NCBI RefSeq assembly: GCF_003480915.1
Contig: NZ_QUKD01000017.1
Coordinates: 1-53,636 of the forward strand
DNA length: 53,636 nucleotides
Source of the DNA: Parabacteroides sp. TM07-1AC
Lineage (GTDB): Bacteria > Bacteroidota > Bacteroidia > Bacteroidales > Tannerellaceae
Direction of reading: 5' to 3'
The position numbers were made by a program, and so were the translations under genes. Positions 1-9,158 of the stretch are shown piece after piece. How positions within the stretch are numbered: position 1 is the first letter of the stretch; each line of letters begins with the position of its first letter. The notes below the pieces were generated by a model. That model did not search any database. It saw only the letters and a program-made list of their open reading frames with translations, and had not been told where the DNA came from.

Positions 1-34
1 CCGCCGTTTTATTCAGGCGAAAGCTGAAAGACAG

Positions 35-70
35 AAGGAGTTCATTCGAAAGAGTGGACTCCTTTTTTTA
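35..70 (+). terminator. Intrinsic terminator at the window's left edge
   Basis: A 10-bp stem (35-44 with 55-64, one G-T pair) closes a 10-nt loop and is followed by a run of seven T. It probably ends a transcript that enters from outside the window, and it separates that transcript from the histidine kinase gene. Confidence 0.7.
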
Positions 71-140
71 TTCTTCCGGCTTTTTATAATAATGTATCTT
101 TTTTCCCGTTCTAATATACGTTGAGCATGAATTTTAGATT

Positions 141-1298
141 ATGAGCAGTATATATGATTCCCGACAACGGTTAAAGTATCTTTTCATTTTAATTGCCACA
201 TTGATTGCAATCGTTTCAGTGTTTGTTTCTGATAAACTTGTGAAGAGTTTGGCGCAGGAAGAACGACAGAAAGTCGAGATCTGGGCGGAAGCACAGCGTA
301 TGATCGCTTCTGAGACGAACGGATCGAATATGGCTCTTATCCTGAAAATTTTGGAGAGCAATACGACTATCCCTGTTCTGTGGTGTAATGAAAAGGACAG
401 CGTCATCGCTGAGAAGAATATCGAACTTCCGGAAAAAGAGGTCGACCAGTTTCTGAAGAACAAAGTCCGTGAACTAAAGAGTAAGAATCCCCCTATATTG
501 ATCGATATGCAGGACGGAACTTTCCAGTACCTGTATTATGATGATTCAATTATTCTGAAAAGGCTTCTCATCTATCCTTATGCCCAGCTGACGGTTGTGT
601 TTATATTTATCCTGATCGCTTTCCTGGCTCTTGCCAGCACGAAGAAAGCCGAACAGAATAAAGTATGGGTCGGATTATCCAAGGAAACGGCCCATCAGCT
701 CGGAACCCCTATCTCTTCACTGATCGCTTGGGTGGAATATCTCCGTACCAAAGAAATAGATCCTTCCCTGCTTAGTGAGATGGAAAAAGACGTAAAGCGT
801 TTGGAGATGATTGCAGAGCGTTTCTCGAAAATCGGATCCAATCCGGACCCGATACCTGTCAATATCAGCGATTCGATCCGTACGGCTTTAAATTATATGG
901 AAACGCGTATCTCTTCCAAGGTAAAGATATATACTCATCTTCCTGAAAATCCGGTACTGGTCTTAATGAACGACTCCTTATTTGCCTGGGTGATTGAAAA
1001 CCTGACAAAAAATGCTGTGGATGCGATGGAAGGGCAGGGTGAAATTACTTTTCAGGTAGAAGAGAGGGATAAGACAGTCCGTATCGATATTACGGATTCA
1101 GGCAAAGGTATTCCTAAGTCAAAATACAAGACGGTTTTCAATCCGGGGTATACAACCAAGAAGCGCGGATGGGGACTCGGTTTGTCTTTGGTAAAGCGTA
1201 TTATCGAGTCTTATCACGGCGGTAAGATATTCGTAAAGAGCTCAGAAGTCGGAAAAGGCACGACATTTCGCATAGAGCTTCGAAAATATAGAGGCTAA
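141..1298 (+). CDS. Membrane sensor histidine kinase
   Basis: This is a 385-residue two-component sensor kinase. It has a transmembrane segment at about residues 12-30, an extracytoplasmic sensor region of about 115 residues, a second membrane segment at about 148-168 and then the kinase core. The phosphoacceptor motif is AHQLGTP, with the histidine at about 185. The N box is NLTKNAVDAM, followed by the ATP-lid motifs DSGKGIP and GLGLSLVKRI. No HAMP or PAS domain is evident. The ATG at 141 gives a complete first membrane helix. No response regulator lies beside it, so its partner is encoded elsewhere. A weak -7-like element (TATCTTTT, 95-102) precedes it. The signal it senses cannot be inferred. 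Confidence 0.9.
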   Translation: MSSIYDSRQRLKYLFILIATLIAIVSVFVSDKLVKSLAQEERQKVEIWAEAQRMIASETNGSNMALILKILESNTTIPVLWCNEKDSVIAEKNIELPEKEVDQFLKNKVRELKSKNPPILIDMQDGTFQYLYYDDSIILKRLLIYPYAQLTVVFIFILIAFLALASTKKAEQNKVWVGLSKETAHQLGTPISSLIAWVEYLRTKEIDPSLLSEMEKDVKRLEMIAERFSKIGSNPDPIPVNISDSIRTALNYMETRISSKVKIYTHLPENPVLVLMNDSLFAWVIENLTKNAVDAMEGQGEITFQVEERDKTVRIDITDSGKGIPKSKYKTVFNPGYTTKKRGWGLGLSLVKRIIESYHGGKIFVKSSEVGKGTTFRIELRKYRG

Positions 1299-1331
1299 AT
1301 CATTCAATAATAAAAAATAACTGTAAAGTTA

Positions 1332-1363
1332 TTGCATTTGTGTTTAGTTTTTTCGTACCTTTG
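1332..1363 (+). promoter_or_regulatory. Bacteroidetes-type promoter for the yceD-rpmF operon
   Basis: The -7 element TACCTTTG (1356-1363) matches TAnnTTTG fully. A TTG lies 21 nt upstream (1332-1334), close to the usual -33 spacing. The TTG start codon of the next gene is 23 nt downstream of the -7 element, so the untranslated leader would be short. Confidence 0.6.
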
Positions 1364-1386
1364 CAAGGTTTTTACACTAAAAGGCT

Positions 1387-1968
1387 TTGGGAAAATTTAA
1401 ATTATATAATGTAGATTTGAAAAATCTCGCTCCAGGAGTGCACGAATTCGAGTATTTACTGGAGAACAAGTTTTTTGTGGACATTGACGGAGATGAAGTC
1501 CAGAAGGGCAAAGTCAAGGTTCACCTGACGGTGAAACGTACGTCAGTGGCTTATGAAATGAACTTTCAGATTGAAGGTGTAGCAATCGTTCCGTGCGACA
1601 GATGTTTGGACGACATGGAGATTCCGGTTGATACCCATAATCGCTTGGTAGTGAAATTCGGCAAAGAATATGCCGAAGAGAGCGACGAGGTGGTAGTAAT
1701 ACCCGAAGAGGAAGGTGCCATTAATTTGGCATGGTTCCTTTATGAGTTTATTGCATTGGCAGTACCGATGAAGCATGTACATGCTCCGGGCAAATGCAAT
1801 AAGACCATGTCGACGAAGCTGAAGAAGCACACTGCTAAAAGTACAGATGACGGAGATGATGATTACGAAGAAGAAGTGGACGATATTTCCATGGATGATG
1901 ACGTAAGCGGTAATTCTGATCCTCGCTGGGATGCCCTGAAAGGTTTGATGGAGAATGATAACAATTAA
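1387..1968 (+). CDS. YceD/DUF177 family protein
   Basis: This 193-residue protein belongs to the YceD (DUF177) family, whose members affect 23S rRNA accumulation in bacteria and plastids; the biochemical role is unsettled. The family's paired cysteines are visible as VPCDRCLDDM in the middle of the protein. The C-terminal third is strongly acidic (repeated D/E runs) and ends in a WDALKGLM motif that is typical of the family's tail. The start must be TTG at 1387, since there is no ATG before the conserved N-terminus and the promoter lies just upstream. It is followed after 12 nt by rpmF, the classic yceD-rpmF arrangement, which supports the assignment. A nucleic-acid or ribosome-assembly role is inferred from the family. 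Confidence 0.85.
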   Translation: MGKFKLYNVDLKNLAPGVHEFEYLLENKFFVDIDGDEVQKGKVKVHLTVKRTSVAYEMNFQIEGVAIVPCDRCLDDMEIPVDTHNRLVVKFGKEYAEESDEVVVIPEEEGAINLAWFLYEFIALAVPMKHVHAPGKCNKTMSTKLKKHTAKSTDDGDDDYEEEVDDISMDDDVSGNSDPRWDALKGLMENDNN

Positions 1969-1980
1969 ATAAATTAAAAC

Positions 1981-2166
1981 ATGGCACATCCTAAAAGAAG
2001 ACAAGGTAAGACAAGAACAGCCAAGAGAAGAACTCATGACAAGGCTGTCACTCCAACAATGGCTATTTGCCCGAACTGCGGCGCATGGCATATTTATCAC
2101 ACTGTATGCGGCGAATGCGGCTATTACAGAGGTAAGTTAGCTATCGTAAAAGAAGCAGCTGTGTAA
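1981..2166 (+). CDS. rpmF: 50S ribosomal protein L32
   Basis: This 61-residue protein is L32 of the large ribosomal subunit. The N-terminus MAHPKRRQ and the following basic stretch are typical. A four-cysteine zinc ribbon is intact: CPNC and CGEC, separated by 11 residues. It lies 12 nt after yceD and is probably co-transcribed with it. A strong hairpin terminator follows 39 nt after the stop codon, so rpmF is likely the main end of this transcript, with some readthrough into fabH. Confidence 0.97.
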   Translation: MAHPKRRQGKTRTAKRRTHDKAVTPTMAICPNCGAWHIYHTVCGECGYYRGKLAIVKEAAV

Positions 2167-2205
2167 GTTTGTCATAATCACATAGATTTTGATAAACGAA
2201 AGAAA

Positions 2206-2238
2206 TAGCCCTAAAAGTATTTTTAGGGCTAATTTTTT
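2206..2238 (+). terminator. Intrinsic terminator between rpmF and fabH
   Basis: An 11-bp perfect stem (2206-2216 with 2221-2231) has a 4-nt GTAT loop and is followed by six T (2233-2238). It would separate the ribosomal-protein transcript from the fabH-era-der genes, or act as a partial terminator. Confidence 0.85.
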
Positions 2239-2270
2239 AATTGGGATATAGTCTCATTATTTTTAAAGTT

Positions 2271-3275
2271 ATGGATAAATTGAACGCGGTTATAACAGGT
2301 GTAGGCGGATACGTTCCTGAAGATGTATTGACAAACGAGGACATCTCGAAACTGGTCGATACGACAGATGAATGGATCATGACACGTGTTGGTATCAAAG
2401 AACGCCGAATTTTGAAAGGAGAGGGCATGGGTACCTCTTACATGGGCATACGTGCTGTGAAGCAACTGCTCGAAAAAACGAATGTGAACCCGGAAGAGAT
2501 AGAAGTGATCCTGACTGCTACGACGACAGCGGATCATCATTTCCCTACTACCTCTTCGATCATCGCTCACCATACCGGATGTAAGAATGCAATGACTTTC
2601 GATTTGCAGGGGGCTTGTGCAGGTTTCCTGTATGGGCTGGAAACAGGTGCAAACTATATTCGTTCGGGACGTTATAAGAAAGTAATTGTTGTTGCCGGTG
2701 ATAAGATGACAGCCATTACCGATTATCAGGACCGTTCGACTTGTCCTCTGTTTGGCGATGCCTGTGGTGCAGTGTTACTGGAACCGACGACGGAAGATGT
2801 TGGTATTATCGATACGATCCTGCGTACGGAAGGTACCGGTTATTCTCACTTGATCATGAAATCTGGTGGTTCAGCCTATCCTCCCAGCCACGAGACTGTT
2901 GATAATCGCGAACATTTCGTTTTTCAGGATGGTAAATATGTATTTAAGTATGCTGTTTCTTATATGGCCGATGTGGCTGCAGAAATAGCAGAGAAAAATA
3001 ATCTGACTCACGACGATATTACATGGATTGTTCCCCACCAGGCCAACCTGCGCATCATCGATGCAACAGCCAAACGTCTGGGTGTGGATATGGACAAAGT
3101 CATGATCAATATCCAGAAATACGGTAATACAAGTGCCGGAACAATTCCTATCTGTCTTTGGGAGTGGGAAGACAAGCTGAAGAAAGGGGATAACCTGATT
3201 CTGGCTGCATTCGGTGCCGGTTTTACCTGGGGTGCAATTTATCTTAAATGGGGTTATAATGGAAAACAAGCATAA
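2271..3275 (+). CDS. fabH: 3-oxoacyl-ACP synthase III (FabH)
   Basis: FabH condenses acetyl-CoA with malonyl-ACP to start fatty acid synthesis in the cytoplasm. The 334-residue thiolase-fold protein has its catalytic cysteine at about 116 (GACAGFLYG), the histidine in PHQANLRI and the asparagine in GNTSAGTIP, which complete the Cys-His-Asn triad. The ATG at 2271 was chosen because the homologous N-terminus begins [12 protein letters not shown]; an in-frame ATG at 2241 falls next to the terminator and adds unrelated residues. Its 3' end overlaps the start of era by 17 nt, which implies translational coupling. Confidence 0.95.
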   Translation: MDKLNAVITGVGGYVPEDVLTNEDISKLVDTTDEWIMTRVGIKERRILKGEGMGTSYMGIRAVKQLLEKTNVNPEEIEVILTATTTADHHFPTTSSIIAHHTGCKNAMTFDLQGACAGFLYGLETGANYIRSGRYKKVIVVAGDKMTAITDYQDRSTCPLFGDACGAVLLEPTTEDVGIIDTILRTEGTGYSHLIMKSGGSAYPPSHETVDNREHFVFQDGKYVFKYAVSYMADVAAEIAEKNNLTHDDITWIVPHQANLRIIDATAKRLGVDMDKVMINIQKYGNTSAGTIPICLWEWEDKLKKGDNLILAAFGAGFTWGAIYLKWGYNGKQA

Positions 3276-4149
3276 GTCCGGCTTTGTTAATATTGTCGGT
3301 AATCCTAATGTAGGGAAGTCTACGCTGATGAACCGTTTGGTGGGAGAGCGCATCTCCATCATCACGTCGAAGGCGCAGACCACCCGTCATCGTATCATGG
3401 GGATTGTGAATACCGACGATATGCAGATCGTGTATTCAGACACGCCGGGAGTACTGCATCCGAACTATAAGTTGCAGGAATCTATGCTGAATTTTTCGGA
3501 GTCGGCATTAGGCGATGCCGACGTGTTGCTCTATGTGACCGATGTCGTTGAGACAATCGATAAAAATGAAGAATTTCTTCAGCGGGTTAAAACGGTAGAA
3601 TGTCCCGTCCTGTTGCTGATCAACAAGATCGATACAAGTAACCAGGGGGAACTGGAAAAACTGGTTGCCCACTGGAACGAGATACTGCCGAAAGCGGAAA
3701 TCATTCCGATCTCGGCGCTTTCGAACTTCAACATTGATTATGTAAAACAACGGGTGGAGACTTTGATGCCCGAATCTCCCCCTTATTTTGAAAAAGACGC
3801 GCTTACCGATAAACCGGCCCGCTTCTTTGTGACGGAGATCATTCGCGAGAAGATACTCCTGTACTATCAGAAGGAGATACCGTATGCGGTGGAAGTCGTT
3901 GTAGAGCTGTTTAAGGAAGAAGAAGAAATGATTCACATCAAGGCGCTCATCATTGTGGAACGGGATTCCCAGAAAGGGATTATCATCGGGCATAAGGGAC
4001 AGGCACTGAAAAAAGTAGGAGCCATGGCCCGCAAGGATATTGAACGTTTCTTTGATAAGAAGGTATTTCTGGAAATGTTTGTCAAGGTAGAAAAAGACTG
4101 GCGTAACAGGGATAACATTCTGAAGAATTTTGGTTATCAGCTGGATTAA
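3259..4149 (+). CDS. era: GTPase Era
   Basis: Era is an essential GTPase that binds the 3' end of 16S rRNA during small-subunit maturation. The 296-residue protein has G1 GNPNVGKST, an effector region rich in T and R, G3 DTPG and G4 NKID. It has a C-terminal KH domain with the loop [13 protein letters not shown]. Translation should start at the ATG at 3259, inside the fabH 3' end, because this gives the family N-terminus directly before G1; an earlier in-frame start at 3214 would extend into fabH without homology. The gene is followed 24 nt later by der. Confidence 0.95.
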   Translation: MENKHKSGFVNIVGNPNVGKSTLMNRLVGERISIITSKAQTTRHRIMGIVNTDDMQIVYSDTPGVLHPNYKLQESMLNFSESALGDADVLLYVTDVVETIDKNEEFLQRVKTVECPVLLLINKIDTSNQGELEKLVAHWNEILPKAEIIPISALSNFNIDYVKQRVETLMPESPPYFEKDALTDKPARFFVTEIIREKILLYYQKEIPYAVEVVVELFKEEEEMIHIKALIIVERDSQKGIIIGHKGQALKKVGAMARKDIERFFDKKVFLEMFVKVEKDWRNRDNILKNFGYQLD

Positions 4150-4173
4150 TAACAGCGTACAGAAAGGAAATTT

Positions 4174-5487
4174 ATGGGAAATATTGTAGCAATTGTTGGT
4201 AGGCCCAACGTAGGAAAGTCCACCCTGTTCAACCGTCTGACCCAATCGCGTCAGGCCATCGTGAACGATGAAGCAGGGACTACCCGCGACCGTCAATACG
4301 GTAAAGTGGACTGGACCGGTAAAGAGTTTTCGCTGATCGATACAGGCGGATGGGTAATTAATTCGGATGACGTTTTTGAAGAAGAGATAAACAAACAGGT
4401 ACAGGTCGCGCTCGACGAGGCGGATGTGATCTTGTTTGTCGTAGATGTTTTGAACGGTATTACTGATTTGGATATCGAAGTGGCTAAGATCCTGCGCCGC
4501 AACAAGAAGCCGGTTATCGTAGTCGCCAATAAAGCCGATAACTTTGAAATGCACGCTGCTTCGGCGGAGTTCTATTCGTTCGGTCTGGGCGATCCTTTCT
4601 GCGTATCAGCCATCAACGGTTCCAACTCGGGTGACCTGCTGGATAAGATCGTTGAGACGCTTCCGGAGGATCAGTCTGAAACATTGGAAGAAGAGCTGCC
4701 CCGTATTGCCATCATCGGCCGTCCGAATGCCGGAAAATCTTCTCTGATCAATGCGTTTATCGGTGAAGAGCGTCATATCGTGACGGATATTGCCGGTACG
4801 ACCCGCGATTCGATCTACACAAAATACAATAAATTCGGCCTGAATTTCTATCTGGTGGATACAGCCGGTATCCGTAAGAAAGGAAAGGTGAACGAAGACC
4901 TGGAATATTATTCCGTGATCCGTTCGATCCGTGCCATTGAAAACTCTGATGTCTGTATCTTGATGGTGGATGCCACCCGTGGTATCGAGAGCCAGGATCT
5001 GAATATATTCTCTTTGGTGCAGAAGAATAAAAAGGGTTTGGTGGTTTGTGTAAACAAATGGGACCTGGTGGAAGACAAGAGCCAGCAGGTGATCGACAGT
5101 TATACGAATGCCATTCGCGAACGTTTGGCACCGTTTACCGATTTCCCTATCCTGTTTATTTCGGCACTGACCAAGCAGCGTATCCTGAAAGTGCTGGAAA
5201 CGGCCAAGGAAGTCTACGACAACCGTCAGAAACGTATCCCTACAGCGAAACTGAACGAGATCATGCTGCCGATCATCGAGAACTATCCGCCTCCAGCATG
5301 GAAAGGAAAGTATATCAAGATCAAATACATCACTCAGTTGCCGGCCGGACAGGTTCCGTCGTTCGTATTCTTTGCCAACCTGCCGCAATGGATCAAGGAT
5401 CCCTACAAACGCTTCCTGGAAAACAAGATCCGTGATAACTGGGATTTCACAGGGACACCGATCAATATTTTCATTCGCGAGAAATAA
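4174..5487 (+). CDS. der: Ribosome biogenesis GTPase Der (EngA)
   Basis: Der has two tandem GTPase domains and a C-terminal KH-like domain and acts in 50S subunit assembly. The 437-residue length is normal. Domain 1 shows [13 protein letters not shown] and NKAD. Domain 2 shows [19 protein letters not shown] and NKWD. The KH-like region covers the last 80 or so residues. It is the last gene of the fabH-era-der run and is followed immediately by a clear terminator. Confidence 0.96.
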   Translation: MGNIVAIVGRPNVGKSTLFNRLTQSRQAIVNDEAGTTRDRQYGKVDWTGKEFSLIDTGGWVINSDDVFEEEINKQVQVALDEADVILFVVDVLNGITDLDIEVAKILRRNKKPVIVVANKADNFEMHAASAEFYSFGLGDPFCVSAINGSNSGDLLDKIVETLPEDQSETLEEELPRIAIIGRPNAGKSSLINAFIGEERHIVTDIAGTTRDSIYTKYNKFGLNFYLVDTAGIRKKGKVNEDLEYYSVIRSIRAIENSDVCILMVDATRGIESQDLNIFSLVQKNKKGLVVCVNKWDLVEDKSQQVIDSYTNAIRERLAPFTDFPILFISALTKQRILKVLETAKEVYDNRQKRIPTAKLNEIMLPIIENYPPPAWKGKYIKIKYITQLPAGQVPSFVFFANLPQWIKDPYKRFLENKIRDNWDFTGTPINIFIREK

Positions 5488-5492
5488 GAAAC

Positions 5493-5528
5493 AAAAAAGA
5501 GATGCTGTTACAGTATCTCTTTTTTTAT
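5493..5528 (+). terminator. Intrinsic terminator after der
   Basis: A 15-bp stem (5493-5507 with 5511-5525, one G-T pair) closes a TTA loop, and its outer part is A-rich on the left and T-rich on the right. It begins 5 nt after the der stop codon and ends the core operon. Confidence 0.85.
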
Positions 5529-5605
5529 AGGTTTTCTTTTTTATAGATTTTATTCGGAAAAGAATATCTATCTTTATCGCATTCTAATTAATAACAATTA
5601 CAACT

Positions 5606-5836
5606 ATGACAAAAATTAATCATTTTTCATCAGATTCGGACTTATCAACTCAAAAAGATAAGTCTTGTGCATGTCGGAATTCCGATAAATGGAATCCGAA
5701 TGTTCCGCTTCAAACTTCCCAAGAAGAATTTTGGGAACATATCCATGAGATAGAACGGGGAAGGTTTACTCCTTTAGACGAAGGTTTCCAAAAATTTGAG
5801 CAATGGAAAACGGCGCTCCTAAAAAGCCGGTTGTAG
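5606..5836 (+). CDS. Small hydrophilic protein, possible antitoxin
   Basis: This is a 76-residue soluble protein without signal peptide or membrane segment. I do not recognise a named family. The C-terminal half (EEFWEHIHEIERGRF, then a TPLDEGFQKFEQW helix) resembles small antitoxin-like proteins found upstream of RelE/ParE-type toxins in Bacteroidales. Its 3' end overlaps the next small ORF by 34 nt, as is common in toxin-antitoxin pairs. A -7-like element (TATCTTTA, 5569-5576) lies upstream. The reading is an inference from the layout and from the toxin-like neighbour; it could also be an unrelated small protein. Confidence 0.55.
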   Translation: MTKINHFSSDSDLSTQKDKSCACRNSDKWNPNVPLQTSQEEFWEHIHEIERGRFTPLDEGFQKFEQWKTALLKSRL

Positions 5837-5973
5837 TTAGTGACCGATTTTGGGAAAGTTATAATTCCGTATACGAACAAGGCCTTGACTTATTTGGGTA
5901 TTTTCAAGCAGAAGCATATGCTGCTTCAAGCATAAATCGAATCAAACAAACGCGGAAAATACAGATAGAATAG
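5803..5973 (+). pseudogene. Truncated RelE/ParE-like toxin remnant
   Basis: A 56-codon ORF starts at the ATG at 5803 inside the preceding small gene and ends at the TAG at 5971. Its translated middle (VVVSDRFWESYNSVYEQG, then LDLFGYFQAEAYAASS) looks like the two N-terminal helices of ParE/RelE-family toxins, which normally run to 90-100 residues. The beta-sheet core that carries the active or gyrase-binding surface is missing, so a toxin function is unlikely. Family assignment comes from pattern memory of the helix spacing, and I could not verify it by alignment. It may alternatively be a short intact protein of unknown role. Confidence 0.45.
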
Positions 5974-5987
5974 TTTCGTTGTAAAAG

Positions 5988-6034
5988 AAAGAGAGTGTGC
6001 CATAGTGTGATTTTTGACACACTCTCTTTGTTCT
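5988..6034 (+). terminator. Hairpin after the toxin-antitoxin remnant
   Basis: A perfect 12-bp stem (5988-5999 with 6018-6029) closes an 18-nt loop, with a moderately T-rich tail. It lies 14 nt after the small ORF and probably ends that transcript. Confidence 0.65.
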
Positions 6035-6163
6035 TTATCCTTTTTACTGTCGGGCTTATCACATGATTGGGCGGTCGTCGTCCTTGTCGGAATCATTGAT
6101 ACATATATGATAAAAGGGAAGGAACTGTTTGGATAAGACGGTTTCTGTCGGGGGAAAGGATAA

Positions 6164-6217
6164 TGCGCCGAAAAGATCTCGGTTTCCGTGTCGGAACGGG
6201 AGATATTTTTCGGCGCA
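6164..6217. terminator. Long imperfect hairpin downstream of the GH123 gene
   Basis: Outer arms of 11 bp match perfectly (6164-6174 with 6207-6217), and the interior also pairs imperfectly (an ATCTC block against GAGAT). It lies 27 nt beyond the end of the - strand gene and after the + strand small genes, so it may serve as a bidirectional terminator. The following T-rich stretch is on the + strand side. The remainder of the 5974-6244 gap shows nothing else I recognise. Confidence 0.5.
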
Positions 6218-6244
6218 CTATTTATTTTTTGCGTTATCTTTTTA

Positions 6245-8008
6245 TCAGAACGAATTTAGCACCTTATTCAGTTCATTGACCATCTCGTCAGCCGACTTCT
6301 GTGTCTCTGCCAGCCCTTCCGGTGTAAACATGGCAACCGTCTTGTTCAGCTTCGTCAGTTTGCTGCCTTTCAGTTCTTCGCGGAGGATACGGATCTTTTC
6401 GGCATCCTGAAGACCTTCCACCAAACGTTCGAAACGGATGGAGCTACGAGGACCCGGATAGATACTATACGTATCGCCGGCAGCCCAGGTACGGAAACGG
6501 GAGTCGCGCAACGGGTCTGCCGTCCAGCTGTTGACAGCCCAACGCAGGTAGCCGTCATAGCCACCGGCTACGGCATGAACGATTGTCCACGGAGCTTCTG
6601 CCGGATCGGAGAAGGTAAATGTGTTCGGGAAAGCTTCTGTGCAGCAAGTGTAAACGGTGCTGATCTGACCTTTGCGGTCGCGTTCAGCCTTTACATCTTC
6701 CGGGAATTTGTTTCCGTACGGGATACTCAGGTAATAAAGGTCGCCTTGTATCTCTTTGTGATAGTTACCTGCCAGCGTGATTTTAAATTCAGGATCGGCA
6801 GCTTTGATCACCTTGATGGCTTCCTGCATCGCTTCCATAGGACGTTCGTCCATGGAAATGGCAGTCTTTTCGAACCAGCCTTTTGTACGGAGGTGACGGG
6901 AGAAATCTTTCAGGAAAGAACCCCAGTAATCTGCATAGGCAGCATCACCCGGTTTAGCTTCGATAAACTGAACGCGGTTGGTTGCCTGGTCGAAATAGTC
7001 GAAGCTGAGTGCCCACGGGATCATTGTGTAGCAACTGATCAGGTCGTTGATGCCCACATCGTTCATCATGAAATCCACCCATTTGTCGAAGACGGTATAA
7101 TCGAATGCCCATGTGCCGTCGATCTTCTTCATGCGGAATACCATGCTGTCGAAATGATCTTCCGTCTGTCCCGCCCAGGGTTTGTGCATGATACTGGTGG
7201 TGATGGCACGTTGTCCGGCATTCGCCAACATCTTCATGATCGGGCGCATAGCGTCGAAATGTTCCTTGCTCCAAAGCGGCACATCGTAATAGCGGGCCAC
7301 GGAGTACGGGTTCTGCCATAAATCCAAATGGAATTTCCAGTCTTTCGGTTCCGGCAGGGTACGGTTCAGGACATCTATCTCCACCTGCAGGTTCATCGGC
7401 TGGAAGTTTTTGCCTGAAACAGTCAGTGTTCCCTTGTATTTTCCGGTACGTGCATCCGACGGTACCCATACATTCATCCAGATAGGCTGGGTGGTACGTG
7501 CCTTGACGTCGTGCATCTTTACAATGTCCAATACGTCGGCAACAACGGAAGAATCCCATTCCGCCTTGTTTTCACGATGTCCGCAACCGCCTTTACGGTC
7601 TTTGTTCAGTTCGTCTGTCATGACGTAACGAACGAAGTTGGTGGTTATGGCAGAAGAAGGGATCACGGATGAGCCGTTTTTCAAATCGGTCACTGTGATA
7701 GTGGCATCCGACAAATCGGCGGTAGTCCATAATACAGCCTGCGCGTTGACACGTTCCCCTTTCCAGGCTTTTGCCTGCCAGCGGGAGTTTTTGGTTATTT
7801 TAGGAATACTGAGTTTCGGATAACGAACGTCCGTGCTTGCCCAGCTCAGTTGGGTCGGCGTTGTTATTTTATTCCAAATAGCCTCACTGTCGTGTGGCTT
7901 AGTGTCGGTCAGTTCGGTGTAATCGGTACAGATTTTTGAATCCGATTGCTGCGCGTAACAAACCGGGCCTAGCGTTAGCAGGGCACAAAGGATAAGCGAG
8001 TTTTTCAT
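6245..8008 (-). CDS. GH123-type glycoside hydrolase, exported
   Basis: This 587-residue protein begins with a signal peptide (MKNSLILCALLTLGPVCYA) and resembles GH123/DUF4091 enzymes, which in characterised members are beta-N-acetylgalactosaminidases using substrate-assisted catalysis. An N-terminal beta-sandwich (about residues 30-240) precedes a TIM-barrel-like domain. The adjacent acidic pair in SMDERPMEAM, near residues 387-388, corresponds to the family's catalytic Asp-Glu pair. An in-frame upstream extension to 8275 exists but overlaps the radical SAM gene and lacks signal-peptide character, so the ATG at 8006-8008 was chosen. It lies 61 nt after that gene on the same strand, with a -7-like element between, so it may be co-transcribed or have its own promoter. 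Substrate specificity is inferred. Confidence 0.8.
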   Translation of the reverse strand: MKNSLILCALLTLGPVCYAQQSDSKICTDYTELTDTKPHDSEAIWNKITTPTQLSWASTDVRYPKLSIPKITKNSRWQAKAWKGERVNAQAVLWTTADLSDATITVTDLKNGSSVIPSSAITTNFVRYVMTDELNKDRKGGCGHRENKAEWDSSVVADVLDIVKMHDVKARTTQPIWMNVWVPSDARTGKYKGTLTVSGKNFQPMNLQVEIDVLNRTLPEPKDWKFHLDLWQNPYSVARYYDVPLWSKEHFDAMRPIMKMLANAGQRAITTSIMHKPWAGQTEDHFDSMVFRMKKIDGTWAFDYTVFDKWVDFMMNDVGINDLISCYTMIPWALSFDYFDQATNRVQFIEAKPGDAAYADYWGSFLKDFSRHLRTKGWFEKTAISMDERPMEAMQEAIKVIKAADPEFKITLAGNYHKEIQGDLYYLSIPYGNKFPEDVKAERDRKGQISTVYTCCTEAFPNTFTFSDPAEAPWTIVHAVAGGYDGYLRWAVNSWTADPLRDSRFRTWAAGDTYSIYPGPRSSIRFERLVEGLQDAEKIRILREELKGSKLTKLNKTVAMFTPEGLAETQKSADEMVNELNKVLNSF

Positions 8009-8069
8009 GTATAAATGCTTTAGAAGTTTATTCGGGGGATAAAGATAGAAAAAAGATGGAATATATAAT

Positions 8070-9140
8070 TCATTTGATCCTGTTATAATGACAGAACAGC
8101 AGATTGCCGTCGTCGTCATACAGGTGCATGCCGTTCCCCTCGCAGTACCGGTACATTTTACAGTCGGCACATTGTCCTTTGCGGGTCCATTCCCGGTTGC
8201 GATAGGGTTTGAACTCATTATTCCATACGTCGATGAATTTATCTTTATAGATATTCCCCTGATGGAAGTTGGCACGGATACTCGGACAACCGGAGATGGA
8301 GCCGTCGGCTAATACCGAAGCCGTATTGACCCCGGCATTACACTGGAAGATCGAGTCTCGTACTTCGGCTTCGTAGTTACCCAGGAATCCTTCACATCCA
8401 TAGCTGACATGTATAAGTCCTTCCTTCCGGCAATAACGGATGAAGTTGAGCATCCAGGTGAACTGTTCGTTACTGAGTTGCAGTTCCGGTACTTCGGCAG
8501 CGCGTCCGACGGGAAAGATGGTGAACAGACGCCACCGTTTTACCCCCATCTCCACGAGAAAATCCTTGAATAGTTTCAGGTCCTTGAAATTTTGCTGGTT
8601 TACACAAGTGACGACATCCCAGACAATCTCTTTCTCTTCGGCCAACATGCAGATGGCATTGACTGCGTTTTCGAAACTCTTCGGATGGCGGCGCAACCAA
8701 TTGTGTGCTTCCTCGAAGCCGTCGAGACTGATCGTTGCCGAGTGCAGCCCGGAAGCCAATAGGGAGTCCAGCCGTTCGCGGGTAAGTAACAGGCCGTTCG
8801 AGACAATCCCCCAGGGATAGCCCCGGTTGTATAATTCCAGTCCGCAGGTTTCAATATCTTTGCGAACGAGGGCTTCTCCTCCGGTAAATATAACCAGTAC
8901 TTTATTGGGGTCGACATGAGGAGTAATATCGTCTATTACTTTCAGAAAATCTTCCATCGGCATGTCCTTCATGCCGGCCGATACGTGGCAATCGCTGCCG
9001 CAATGACGGCAGGAAGCGTTGCAACGAAGCGTACATTCCCAAAAGAGTGTGCGTAGTTCGTGTAGCTTGGCTTTGTTTCTCCTGATACTTCGGGCGAGTT
9101 CCAAAGCGATGCGCTTACGAAATCCGGGGCGTTTATCCAT
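8070..9140 (-). CDS. Radical SAM/SPASM enzyme of the rSAM/lipoprotein system
   Basis: This 356-residue protein has the radical SAM cluster motif at C40-x3-C44-x2-C47 (CNASCRHC) and the GGEALVR motif. A C-terminal SPASM-type region has cysteines in FQCNAG, SGCPS, CADC, RYCEG and LLFC that would bind auxiliary iron-sulfur clusters. SPASM enzymes commonly modify ribosomally made peptides or proteins. The gene lies 18 nt downstream of a lipoprotein gene on the same strand. This pairing matches the TIGR04133/TIGR04134 families known only as the 'rSAM/lipoprotein system', whose chemistry I believe is undescribed. The lipoprotein as substrate is inferred from the pairing. Confidence 0.85.
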   Translation of the reverse strand: MDKRPGFRKRIALELARSIRRNKAKLHELRTLFWECTLRCNASCRHCGSDCHVSAGMKDMPMEDFLKVIDDITPHVDPNKVLVIFTGGEALVRKDIETCGLELYNRGYPWGIVSNGLLLTRERLDSLLASGLHSATISLDGFEEAHNWLRRHPKSFENAVNAICMLAEEKEIVWDVVTCVNQQNFKDLKLFKDFLVEMGVKRWRLFTIFPVGRAAEVPELQLSNEQFTWMLNFIRYCRKEGLIHVSYGCEGFLGNYEAEVRDSIFQCNAGVNTASVLADGSISGCPSIRANFHQGNIYKDKFIDVWNNEFKPYRNREWTRKGQCADCKMYRYCEGNGMHLYDDDGNLLFCHYNRIK

Positions 9141-9158
9141 CCTTGTCTTTTTTAGTTT

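Noticed and set aside
1..140. Possible end of an upstream gene at the window edge
   Set aside because: Only about 34 nt precede the terminator, too little to identify a coding frame.
3508..4554. Long open frame of 348 codons on the - strand across era and der
   Set aside because: It is antisense to two well-supported GTPase genes, its translation is rich in H, F, I, Q and L without domain motifs, and it has no promoter. It is a frame shadow.
4606..5388. Open frame of 260 codons on the - strand inside der
   Set aside because: It is fully antisense to der, which has intact GTPase motifs; the composition is that of an antisense frame.
6129..6410. Small + strand open frame of 93 codons near the GH123 3' end
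   Set aside because: It overlaps the long hairpin and the 3' end of the GH123 gene on the other strand; no homology-like pattern or promoter was seen.
6575..7321. Open frame of 248 codons on the + strand inside the GH123 gene
   Set aside because: It is antisense to a recognisable glycosidase with a signal peptide and catalytic pair, and it shows no domain of its own.
8009..8275. N-terminal extension of the GH123 gene by 89 codons
   Set aside because: It runs through the radical SAM coding region in another frame, and the real signal peptide begins at 8008.
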